Assembly (NCBI GenBank): GCA_014904985.1
Contig: MU129092.1
Location: forward strand, 60,099 to 124,098
Direction: 5' to 3'
Source of the DNA: Hydnum rufescens UP504
Lineage: Eukaryota > Basidiomycota > Agaricomycetes > Cantharellales > Hydnaceae
Length of the DNA stretch: 64,000 bases
Made by a program: the position numbers and the translations under genes. Position 1 is the stretch's first letter. Each line of letters opens with the position of its first letter. The notes below the pieces were generated by a model. That model was not told the DNA's origin, ran no database searches, and was given only the letters and a program-made list of their open reading frames with translations. This document shows, piece by piece, positions 11,801-23,170 of this stretch.

Positions 11801-12259
11801 GGATGGCGACAATGGGCAGAGAGAACCGAAATTATGGTTCCATGTATGCATTGGGCAAACTGGCTGTTGCCTGCATCACACTGGAAGATATGGAGAAGAT
11901 AGGTGAACTATATAATCGTATGTAGCGTGGGCAGGCTAGAGGAGGTATCAGTGGTGGGAAGGAGAGATCGAAGAAACTAGTGAGCGTGGTCAAGGGCAGG
12001 TGACCCGAAAGCTTGGTCGACTTATCTATTCACGCTTCTGTTGAACTTAGTTCTTTTTTTTTCCTCTTTATTTTCCTACGGCTGCGCTACAAATGTGCTA
12101 AGCGATAAAGCCACCCCCAGGGCGCACTTCAGCACACTTCAAATCGCTCTGAAAGGAATCTGACATCAGACGAAGTAACGGCCATTTCCCGTATATCCAT
12201 CACTTTTCCTCTCTCGTGCCGGCTCCCCTTTCCAACCATATCGTATGGCCTCTCCCAGA
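8869..12259. other. Long intergenic stretch without a confident gene
   Basis: A polypyrimidine tract lies at about 10095-10131. One piece at about 11590-11925 looks somewhat coding: a frame ending ACITLEDMEKIGELYNRM, with Gly/Arg-rich sequence before it. It could not be extended or matched to a family. The remaining open frames are short and lack motifs. Upstream regulatory DNA of the velvet gene is expected at the right end. Confidence 0.45.
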
Positions 12260-13462
12260 ATGCAAGACGAATCATGTATAGGCGGGTTTCTTAAGTATGA
12301 CTGTGGGCCTTTGGCCGGTCGATGTGTCAGGTACATGGTGCCTACTTGTCACGCATGCCGGAGCTCTATACGATGAATTCATCGTCCTCCCAGGTCAGAG
12401 CTTGAAGAATATCAAAAACCAGACCTTGGAAGAAAGTAAGGGCACACTGTGCAGCACCATTGTCGATTCCTCATGCCCCCAGTGGTAGATTCGCGAAACG
12501 AGATCGTCGACCACTTGACCCACCGCCAGTCGTTCGCCTTCGGATGTTTGAACTCCTCGATGAAGGGCTTCCAACGCAGCGGGAACAAGAGATTGCAGCA
12601 GAGTGCGCTCGTGTTTTTATCATTTGGTTTGACGCAGGACTGACGTCGGAACCTGCATGTAGCGACATTGATATCTCTGGTCTCGTAGCCCACCTCGATT
12701 TGTTCCCTGTCCCACCACCCGCCGAAGGGCAATCTCTATCCTCAACTAATTTACCTATATCTCCCCCGACTGTAAATGTCGGATATCGTGGTCAGCCCTC
12801 AGCGCCATATTTTGCCGCAGCCAAGAACCAGGAGGTACAACAGTTACAGCAGCAGGAGCAAGAACAACAACAACCACCAGAAACCCCATCGTCTCCACCG
12901 ATTGCGACCGCGCCCGCACTCCCATCTACCGGCTCCTTATTCGGCTCTTCGTTCGTTCATGCTGTTCATATGGACTGGCGTGGCGAGCCGGTTGTCTTCT
13001 TCGTTTTCTCTGATCTTAGCGTTCGACTAGAGGGTTATTTTTGTTTGCGATACCGGTTCTTCGACTTATTCAGGCAAGTGTCATGCATTCATATCTTTGG
13101 CGAGATATCCAGGCGTCGGTTAACACCTATGTAATTATTCATCTCAGCAGCCGTACAGTGGGCTCTAACGACGTTCCTGTGGCCGCAGAGCTATACAGTG
13201 GAGGGTTCGTTATATATTCCACAAAGGAGTACGTGTGTTTTCCACGCTTTGATATGCATTCAATAACCCTGCTGCGATCTGCCAAAGATTCCCAGGACTA
13301 CAAGCGTCTACGCCTCTTACTAAACATTTGTCGAGGTGGGGCGTGCGAGTCAACCTGCGCGAAGGCGAAAGACGGCGAGCCAACGACTCTAGCGCGGATG
13401 AAGATGAACTTGGGGGGGACACACCAAAAGGGCAGAGAAGGGGTCGTCCGCCTGGGCGGTAG
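12260..13462 (+). CDS. Velvet-domain transcription factor
   Basis: This is a velvet-family regulator, a fungal DNA-binding and dimerising protein linking development and secondary metabolism in the nucleus. Five exons join in frame to 319 residues: 12260-12330, 12394-12435, 12483-13073, 13148-13228 and 13288-13462. The velvet domain starts with ELEEYQKPDLGRNGRFAKRD and RRPLDPPPVVRLRMFELL. It resumes after a Gln/Pro-rich insertion (Gln runs at about residues 140-160) with GEPVVFFVFSDLSVRLEGYF, DVPVAAELYSGGFVIYS and EFPGLQASTPLTKHLSRWGV. The domain split by a long insert is reminiscent of VelB, but assignment among VelB, VosA and VeA types is not secure. The C-terminus is basic and ends GRPPGR, an AT-hook-like motif. 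Intron 3 starts AG|GCAAGT, a GC-AG splice site; only that choice keeps the frame. Confidence 0.88.
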
Positions 13463-16400
13463 ATGGCCATTTCTTCCCCCGCCCCGCTGAGATGGCAGTG
13501 CTCTGTCACTCCGTTCGATCATTTCCCTTCATACCCGTCAAGGGCGGCGTCGCTTGCAGCATCCTCTTGCCAATATGATATGTTTCCTGTAAGGCCCGTA
13601 TCGGCGAACAATTGAGCATGTCATCAATTGTTTTTGTATACGTAATGTCGATCACTGATTGTGCAATATTCTGTTCAATTTCAATCAGTTTCACAGCCCC
13701 GACACCGACGTTACGTTACTCTACTATGATGCCTACTTTTTTTCGCCTACACTCCGCTCATCGGAGCGGTATTAGCGATGCACCATCTCACACAAGACAT
13801 TTGTGCGCACGTGCATGCCAACCCCAACTATTTAAGGAAAATAATTAAGTGGCTGAAAATCGTCGCTTGTTCAGCAGCTAGCAGGGCCACAGCGCTGCGG
13901 TGAGGGCATTCCCCCCTCTTCCTTATCTGTCCATATGTCCCCTGCTGTACTCAAATCACCATCTGTACACATGGCCAAACATACCAAGAGGCCGCACTGA
14001 GTTTGTGCTGATGATATGCTTTTAAATAACTCTGAGCGCCTATCAAGGGGAAATGCCAATTGAGCAGGCGCCGCACGATAAATGACTCACGCGCTTGGCC
14101 AAAGGCCACTTCTTGCATTGCATATTTGCTATATGCAGCTAGATTGCTGTATATTACTTGGCGAAAGTCAATGGGAAAAGCAAGGACTGCAATTTCCGAC
14201 GAGGGGAATATATCAGATAATAACTGGGCTTCTCGTATGGTACCTAACGGCAGGTTTTTACTAATTACCTACACCTGAGGAAAAGAGGTGGAATACTTAG
14301 TGGGTGCTTAGGCATCGAATGCTAGTGGAAGACAGCACTGTCGGACCTTGCGGATTCCGCGGAGTCTCATCGTTTGATTGAGAGGAACTCACGTTGATAA
14401 CAGATTGAAAATTGAGAAGGCCCTCGATAAAGGTCACCAATTGCTGATCAAGACACTTCGGCAATAAGTGTTAACTGGGACTAATCAAACAACGAGAAGC
14501 AGGGTGATATTGCTTCTATTTTTTGCTATGCGTTATTGCCGACGCATGTGTGTGGTGTCTCGATGGTGCTTTGGCCCATCGGTTGGTGTTGAGTTGTTCC
14601 AAACACGTGCTCATGCACAGCCGCAGCTAGACCCTACCTTTCCGGGCAAGCCGATGTCTATGGATGAACAGGTACATGGAGCGACCCACGATTTTGCAGT
14701 GTCCTTGGCTTGATAAGCGGGGAATTACCTGCATTCTGAAATCGCCAGATGGAGATTGATCGGAGACAACGCTATATAACTGTGAAGTTCGATCTTGTGA
14801 CAGAGTCGGTCCTCCACATTGGACATCTAGTTTTCAGCTTGTCCTCGGCGTGGGGTGGTGCGATGCGAACCGAAAATTCGCCTCCACAGAAGCCGTTGTC
14901 GACAATAGTTCGTTGGAGAAGAGTCGTACTCTGGGGGCAGAGAAACGATTCTTGCCACAGATGCCTATGTGTCTCAACTGGCCGCCTCTCAGTTCGCCGT
15001 AAATGTATCAGGAGTTTCAACTGCCCACGTGGTGAGAATCGTGCATAATCTATTCACGTTTACGGTTTCTTAATGTATGTTGAACTTGTGGATCCAATAG
15101 ACGGAACCATTAACACCGCTCATCACTGTAAGTGGTCTCGCATGGAGACATGTGAGAACACGGAACGCATGAACCCCCCGTGGCTTGGAATCAATTAGGA
15201 CCACCCATTGTTGATACAAGAAATTCTCAGTGTGTTTTTGAGAGATCTTGCACCGTTACCTCACCTTGTATCTGGTTGCCACGACGGCCTTGGACGCATG
15301 TACGCTGCTTATGGCGAACCTATCCAGGAGTCTCATGAATTTCTCTCTATCGGGATTTGGGATCTTTTTTTTTGCATCTTCCCAGGGTGTTTACACAGGA
15401 ATATTAGCATGGAACCATTGAAAACAACATTCAAAAAGCCTCACCAGCAGTATTAGACTGTTTCTAGGAAATATTTCGTCCTTTATTGGTAGCGTAAGCG
15501 CCGGCCGAGTTTTGACGACGTCGCAACTCACAATAGCCGTGGAGACCAGGGTCTGATACGGGATAGGGTATCAAATACATCTCTCCCACCCATCCACGGG
15601 TGTCATCGGGGGCTCTGGTCCAGGGCCGCCCATGACTTCCCTGACTCGATCTTGTTGGATATCTTCCTGTCTACTGTTCGATAAGGTCCTCTCAGTTGGA
15701 TCGTGGGATAGGAAGAGGTCGATAAGGCCTTCTGATTCAGCAAGTACTTCGAGGAATAGAGAAAAAGCTCCAAGAAGCGATCGCAGATGTGCGAGGGATC
15801 CCCCATGGCCAAACGATCAATAGGTAGACTATGTTGGCTTGGGAAGACCACCATCGCCAACGCCAGCTTCGGGAGGGTTGAGTTTTCCTCTAGCACTTGC
15901 TGTGCATATTCCATGGAGTCACTCGAGACGTTATACTCACGGGGACCCAGGACTAATCCAACAGATTCTGTATTATGACAAGACCTACCGTGTCCTACCC
16001 AACAAGCGAGGCGTAATCACCAGGATTTGAATGCTGTGAGGGGAGACCTCGCCGTGGTGGCTGGCGTCCGAGGACGGCCGAAATCATAACTTCATTAATC
16101 AGAACAATGGTTTCTCCTCCAAAGGGCTGTTGGGATTGACGGATGACACGTAGGCATGCATACGTCAATTGAAATTCAATTCGGGGCTGCAAGAGATCCA
16201 GCCGGGCACCAAGGGTCGTCACTTGAGACTCACGAACAGTTTCCCCCATATGATCGGGAGGCTGTGGGAAAAGAGGTGCCACGACGATAGGCACCGTGCG
16301 TTCGTTAGGCTAGCCATACATGTCGAGCGTGGAAAAGGCATTAAAGTGATAATCACTCAGAACAACTAGTCCTAAAGGAGCAGAACAGGCAAACACGATT

Positions 16401-18124
16401 CAGTGGCATAGCTGATGCGCGCACTCGGTCATGTCGATCAAATCATCAACCACCGTTTCAAAAGTCCTCTCCTAGGGAAGGAGATTCCATTCGGTTATCA
16501 ATGCGACTATCTTGACACACATCTATCGCAGATCTGCATTTAATGAAGCGTCATACGTGGTAAATTGATCCGTGTTCCCAAGGGACATCAGAGGGCAAGA
16601 GAATCAGGGCTGTGGTAGCAGGGGAACAATCGCAACTCACGCCGAGGCGTATTACTGGAGTCCTGAAGGCCCGCTTGTCCATACTTTTGCCATAGCTCAA
16701 GATACGTCGCGTTGAGTCCGCAATCTGCCATCATCGCTTCTCTCTAAACAGGAAAACCAGCACGATCAGAAACCAGATTCAGGATTCGATATTTTATCGG
16801 CCGAACGCCTTGCCGATAAACATACCAATGTGGGCCCATTGCCCGTGTCCTTTGGCAGGACAACGGTAATATTACGCTTACCTTCATCTTGCACTCCTCG
16901 CAGTGCCACTTATCAAGCTTGGATCCATAGCGAAAGCAATTGACCGAGAAATATGCGATAGAATATGCTTCGGGATGGAATTGTGAGAACGATGTATACA
17001 AGCACGATATTTTGGTAGAACGCGAACTCCATACCTAGCGAGAGGCAATTGTAATGGAGTACATCGCACAGCAGGTTAGCTTACCCAATCCATTGAATGC
17101 AGCAACAGGCATCGCCGCCAGAAGGCGGCCGGGAAGACACGAGGCCTCGCTATCGTCCGAACCCCTGGCCAGAAGGAGCGAATCATGGGATATAACCTCG
17201 CGCGGATTCACATGTTTCTCATAAGTGCCAATAATTGCTTGACTGTCCGAGGATACCGCCAGTAATCGGCTCCATAGTCAATCCTGAGCAGAGTCTACAG
17301 CATCGAATAGTTCCAACGCAGAATTTCGCTTCCGAATACACTAGATTCACAGACCGACCATTTAGGAAGTGCGAGGAGGAATGGAGGAAGAAGACATAAT
17401 CTGTCTTGAAAGTACCGACAGTTAAACTCACGACAGAGGGGTGTACGCATCGGAGCAGAAGTTGGAATGTGATGGTGAGTCAGATTTCTTGATTTCTTGG
17501 AATACAAAGCAGATTGAAGGTTCTTGAACGCACCGCTTCATTGCTTTCCAAGGCGTCAAACCTGAATACGAAGCCTCACAGCCCCCATTCCGTATCTTCC
17601 GCGATCTTGGAGACCTCTCCGATCACGAAGGGGACGACCATTGTCTTCGAGAAGTTCGCAGGTACGTATTTGAACACTGAAACTCGTGTCCCCGAGTCGA
17701 CTCGCCATCACCATAGTCCTGTCCACCATGATAACCCGTCAAATCTCGGGGCGAATTCCACCTCGGCAGCATATTCAGGGACCATGTGGGTATCCTGATG
17801 GTCTCAGCAGCGAAATATATCACAGTACTATTGGAAGTTCATTACCCGCTGGGTCAAGGGCTGGAGATTTTGTCGCCTGTTTTAATTGGATCCCTGAGTC
17901 TTGTCTTTACCAGAGGGCTCTAGACCTTTGACCTCTTTTCAGAACCGTCGCTGCAAAAAACGACCCTTGTGACGTCTTTGTGACTGTGACAAGGCGCATA
18001 GATTGATTCCAGCGTTACACAACCAGATTAAACAGTACCAACCCCGTGCGCCACTCGAGGTCGGTGGGTGAATCCCTCAACCCGATCTTGATCAGGGGGT
18101 CTACGTAGACCTCATCTGGGTACG
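13463..18124. other. Unassigned region with coding-like fragments on both strands
   Basis: No complete gene could be assembled. Several stretches look like exons bounded by plausible splice sites. On plus, near 14800-15060, one frame reads YVSQLAASQFAVNVSGVS, and another near 15205-15310 reads LPHLVSGCHDGLGRMYAAYG. On minus, fragments at about 15600-15915, 15995-16295 and 16600-17240 include MADCGLNATYLELWQKYGQ and IIGTYEKHVNPREVISHDSL. On plus, 17510-17930 holds further open pieces. None matches a family that I recognise. Diverged pseudogenes, a fast-evolving accessory gene or mobile-element remnants are all possible. Confidence 0.4.
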
Positions 18125-21100
18125 ATGCAAACTCACTTTTCCATTAGTGAGTTACCATTTAATCGCTCGTTTCTGTTCCTGCCTATCGTTTCTCATGCTC
18201 ATCCATCATTGTGTTCAGATACTGGGAGTGGAGGTGCTGGCTCACATGCTGGTACTGGTGGTCATGGAGGGGATGTCTATCTCACCCATAATAATTGTAG
18301 GGCCCTTGTCAATCACTTGGACCCCTTGCACATGCTCACTGCTCTTCCAGACGGGCCAGAGTCTCTCGGTACTGCACTGTTGCTGTCTCTTCCTCGCGCT
18401 CTATCTGCAGCGTACGATTCTGGCCGCGAGGACGCTCCATCGTCTTGCCTCCACGGCACTCGTGTTGCTGTGTTGAAGGATATTCAATTATGGTCCGAGA
18501 GCCCGAATCGCGAAACCCCCCCTGTCTACTGGCTCAGCGGACTCGCCGGCATCGGAAAATCAACAATCGCCAAAACCGTCGCCGAACGAGCCCGAGCGAA
18601 TACCGCCCTTGGTGCATCTTTCTTCTTTTCTCGAGCCGACAATCCTTTACGCAATCCGCGCCTCGTCTTTCCCACCCTTGCTTTCCAACTCGCACAATCC
18701 GACACTGAGTTCAAGGAAGTCATCGTGGAAGCCCTAACACAAGACCCGGCGCTCGGGCACAAGGAACTACTACCTCAGCTTCAGGAATTAATCCTGACGC
18801 CCCTGCTCAGAATCGATCCCCATCATTCTCCCACACTTATGATCCTGGACGCTCTCGACGAATGTGATGAACAGGGTGCTGCAGATATTCTCCGGCTCAT
18901 ATTTTCACACGCCATCCGAATACCTTTCTTACGGATCTTGATCACTTGCCGTCCGCAACCCCACCTATCCTCAGTGTTCAATAAAGTCCCGAACCTCGCA
19001 AAGACCGTGCTTCACGATATCGAGGCCTCAGTCGTTCAGGAAGACATCAGTCTTTATATCTCTACTCAATTGGCTAAAATACCAGAGAAGCTTGATCTTG
19101 ATATACCTACTGATTGGGCGACGGAGGTTGAGAGAAATTTGCTGTTAGAGAAGTCCGGGAAGCTCTTTATCTATGCCGCTACGGCGATCCGATTCATTGG
19201 GGACAATCGCATGCGACATCCTCACAGGCAGCTAAAGCTCATACTTAACACCAGATCGGCCCAGGAAGCAGGAGCCGTACCATATTTGCAGCTGGACGAA
19301 CTTTATATGGGGGTGCTCCGGAACACCCTTTCCGGATCTAATCGCCCCGAAATTCTGGAGCGTTTTCAAATCGTCATCGGAAGTATCGTGCTGTTGCGCG
19401 AGCCCCTCCCGCTGGATTCGTTGACTGAATTCGTTCAATGTGAAAGGAGTGCCGTTGAGGCTGCTTTGTATCATCTTCATTCCGTGATCGTACCGCCATC
19501 GAATATTCACGAGGCACCTCGTATCTATCACCCTTCGTTTCTCGAATTCATCACGGATTCTTCGCGGTGCACGATGAAGGAATTCGTTATTGTCCCTATT
19601 CCTGAGCAGGAACTGCGGCATGCCAATCGATGCTTCAAAATTATGGCAAGACATCTGAAACGGAACGTAGCTGGGATCTCGGATTCGTCATTCCTGAACA
19701 GGGAAGTACACGAATTTGAAAGGAAAGTGAGGGAGGCACTGCCGCCGGAGGCTCAGTATGTATGCCGATACTGGGCGTCCCATCTGTCGTACGTGGAGCC
19801 TGGAGAGAAGAGAATGGTGGAGGCAGTAGAGGAGTTCACGATGCAATCAATTTTATGGTGGTTCGAGGCAATGAGCCTCATTGGAAGTGTGTCGACTGCT
19901 ATAAGCTCGATTCAGACGGCACACCAGTGGGCGGTATGTGTATCACCATTGGCTCTCGGGCTATTTGCTGACTGGACAATGGTTCTGACAACAGATAAGC
20001 TCAAAATGCAAGGCGATTGTTATAGAAATCCTATCCGACGCGTATCGATTTATTCTGGCACATGGGGAAGTGATAAGAGAGAGTGCGCTGCACGTGTATC
20101 ATTCTGCATTGCCTTTCACGCCCCACAACACTGCACTCTACAAAGTATATCACGAAGGTGCAAAGGATTGCATTAGGGTGCTGCAAGGGATGGAGTCTGA
20201 GTGGCCGCAGAGCTTGAGTACTCTGGCAGGTCATTCTGGTGCCATTACGACTGTTGCATTTTCACCAAATGGATTACTTGTGGCATCAGGCTCCCTTGAT
20301 CATAGCCTACGGTTGTGGGATGCCATGTCTGGTGCACTCATTGTGACACTGAAAGGTCACTCTGGTCCAGTTGAAGGAGTTGTATTTTCACCTGATGGAT
20401 CATGCCTTGCATCAGGCTCCCTTGATCATAGCCTATGGTTGTGGGATGCCATATCTGGTGAACCCATTGCAAGGCTGGATGGCCATTCTCGTGCAGTTTC
20501 AACTGTTGCATTTTCACCCACTGGATTGTGTGTGGCATCAGGGTCCTATGATAGTTCTGTGCGGTTATGGGATGCCATATCTGGTGTGCCTACTGCAATA
20601 TTGGAAGGCCATTCTGATATGGTTGAAACCATTGCATTCTCACCTGATGGTTTACGGCTGGCATCAGGCTCCTATGATCATAACCTATGGTTGTGGGATC
20701 CTGTGTCTGGTGCAGCCATTGTGAAAATGGAAGGTCATTCTCAATTGGTTCGAGTTGTTATATTTTCACCAGATGGAGTGCACCTTGCATCAGGCTCTAA
20801 TGATAGTACCATATGGTTGTGGAATGCCACAGCTGGCACACCCATTGCAAAACTGGAAGGCCATTCTGAGTACATTAGGGCCATTGCATTTTCACCTGAT
20901 GGACTGCACCTGGCATCAGGCACCTCTGGTGATACTGGCTCACTACGGTTGTGGGATGCCATATCTGGGGCACCCATTATGATTCTGGAGGGGCATTCTG
21001 TGGGAGTTGCAACAATTTCATTTTCACCCAATGGCTTGTTCCTGGCATCAGGCTCATTTGATGCCACAGTACGGTTGTGGGATGCCACATCTGGCGCATG

Positions 21101-22286
21101 CATTGTGAAATTTGAAGGCCATTCTCTTCATGTTACAACCATTGCATTTTCCCCTGATGGATTGCACCTGGTGTCAGGCTCCATGGATCAAACACTACAG
21201 TTGTGGGATACCATGTCTGGTGTGCCCATTGCAAGACTCAGAGGCCATTCTGAGGCAGTTAGAACTATTGCATTTTCACCCAATGGATTATGCCTGGCAT
21301 CAGGCTCTGATGATCATACCCTATGGTTGTGGAATGCTATGTCTGGCATGCCAATTGCAAAACTGGAAGGCCATTCTGAATTAGTTGGGACTCTTGCATT
21401 TTCCCCTGATGGGTTGTGCCTGGCCTCAGGTTCCAATGATAAAACAGTGTGGTTGTGGGATGTCACATCTGGCACATGCATTGTGAAACTGGAACTTGAA
21501 GGCCATTCTGAATTGGTTACAGCCATTGCATTTTCACCAGATGGATTGCACCTGGCATCAGGCTCTGCTAATGGTATCCTGTGGTTGTGGGATACCATGT
21601 CTGGTGTACTCATTGCAAAACTGGAAGGTCATTATAAGAGATCCCGAGTTAACACCATTGCATTTTCACCTGATGGATTATGCATGGCATCAGGTTCCAG
21701 CGATAAAACCATATGCTTGTGGGATGCTATGTCTGGCATGCCTATTGCAAAATTAGATGGTCATTCCAATCGGGTTACAGAAGTTGCATTTTCTCTTGAT
21801 AGCTGTACTTTAATCTCACGCACAGCTGTGGAGACCTTCACATGGGATCTTACTTCCCAACCTCCTTGTCACCTACTCTCTGGTTCATCCGCAGAGGCCT
21901 CTGCACCCTTTGTGGGCTCCACTCCCCTCATTTGGTCTATCACCAACCAGTGGATACAAGTAGAGCGGCGAGAAGATGGCCACAGCAAACGTATCTGTTA
22001 TGTCCCTCCCCATTACTCTTGGATTCCTGTTCTTGCGTCAAGCCAGCGGGCTCACTCTCGGATCGCAATTGGATGTGGGGATGGTCGCGTTGTAATTCTC
22101 GCTATCCCACGCGATCCATTCAAATGGCGTTTCAGCGAGGAGGGAACGTATACTGGGCTGGAGCCTATCACTGTAACGGAACAGTCGTCTCTCACGGATC
22201 AACACAATGACAATATCGGGCAAAACCGTCCTCGGGACTTCCGTAAACTGTTGCGAAGGCTCAAGGTCACGTTCCTTTGCTGCTAG
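18125..22286 (+). CDS. NACHT-WD40 STAND protein (HET-E/NLR-like)
   Basis: This is a STAND NTPase of the fungal NLR-like class. Family members act as signal-sensing switches, some in heterokaryon incompatibility. Exons 18125-18146, 18219-19933 and 19995-22286 join in frame to 1342 residues. After a short Gly-rich N-terminus comes the NACHT module: Walker A GLAGIGKST at about residue 130, Walker B LMILDALDECD, and LITCRPQPHL. A helical region follows up to about residue 640. The C-terminal half has 12 regular WD repeats of about 42 residues (GHS..V..IAFSPDGL.LASGS.D..LWLWDAMSG), one degenerate repeat, and a final blade-like segment near IAIGCGDGRVVIL, consistent with two seven-bladed propellers. 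No known effector domain is visible at the N-terminus. The repeat half differs in base composition from the more GC-rich NACHT half. The 22-nt first exon is the least certain part. Confidence 0.93.
20217..21825 (+). repeat. 126-bp tandem WD40-coding repeats
   Basis: There are thirteen consecutive units of about 126 bp (42 codons). Adjacent units share long identical stretches such as GCATTTTCACC and TTGTGGGATGCC. Unit 6 has a small insertion, unit 10 carries two extra codons (repeated LE), and unit 12 has an insertion after GHY. Because the period is a multiple of three, other frames and the antisense strand also stay open over several units. Those frames are not annotated as genes. Confidence 0.9.
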
Positions 22287-22332
22287 TAGTCGATGATATC
22301 TTAGGTTCAATGTAAAGCTTTTCCATGCAAAT

Positions 22333-23170
22333 ATGAGTTCATAAGACACACTCACAATCCAGATGGCTATTTTGGTAGCTCCACCCGCTCGCCTTTTTCC
22401 GATTCAGATGACCCCCGGTCTCTCCCACCAGGAGCCAGTCAGTGCTTTTCCCCATCTAGTCCGGAGCACTCTGGTATGGTGGAATCTGGCGCTCTGAACG
22501 TGTATCCCTTCATCTTCCCTACACATTCCTCCCAAATCTTATAAGGGCTCTGATGCCCCATTCAGCGACTCTCCCTGCTATTTTTGACGTGTACCCACTT
22601 CTTCCATTCCATCATCGTCCTCGACTACTCGTTCCCGTTTGCCATGGCCACCTGTATCCGAAGCGCATTCAGAGGAATTCAAGGACAAATTGGATCCTCA
22701 ATCGTCAGAACAAGGCCAGTATCCTCTCTCATGATCTCTTAATCACTGGACAGTGTGAACACCTCGAGCGACGTGGCAGCCCCACTTCGTTCCACACCTC
22801 TTCGGATTCTCTCTCTGTGGTTCGACGTACATCGATACTCGGCTATATTCAGTGACCTCCCAGCAGCATCGATGCTCCAGAATCTTCACGGCGTTCTGCT
22901 CATATTCCAGTCGGCTCTGAGCCCTCTGAACCCCTTCCAAATCCAACGTCCCACTAGTTCGGCGCACCGCTTCTCCAGTTGGAAAGTGCATCACAAATTG
23001 CCTTATTTGAGGAAAAATTGCACGCGGGTTCTGTCGGAAGGGGTACGAGCCCTATGTCCTCGTTTGGGCACGTGGACCAGCATTTACGCTATCTCGTTTT
23101 GCGCCCTCGTAGTCTATGTCCTTGACCTCCGCCATGCTTCGAGATGATCTAACCTCCTCATTCTCAACAC
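22333..23170 (+). pseudogene. Truncated copy of the 5' part of the 31.1-45.3 kb PH-domain gene
   Basis: This segment aligns along its length with 31141-32230. It keeps the start (ATGAGTTCATAAGAC against ATGACTTCAGAAGAC) but has an immediate TAA. Later it shares GATGACCCCCG, CCATGGCC.CC.GTATC.GAAGC, AGCCCCACTTCG, CTCCAGAATCTTCACGGCGTTC and TTTGCGCCCTC. It has internal deletions, including about 130 bp after GTCAGAA, and many frame breaks. Homology fades after about 23170, before the PH-like domain. It sits in the same orientation just after the NACHT-WD40 gene. I infer a decayed partial duplication. Confidence 0.8.

Noticed and set aside
20338..21756. Many open frames of 66-122 codons in other frames and on the minus strand across the WD repeats
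   Set aside because: They follow from the 126-bp period of the WD40 array, which keeps every frame open; none has a family signature.
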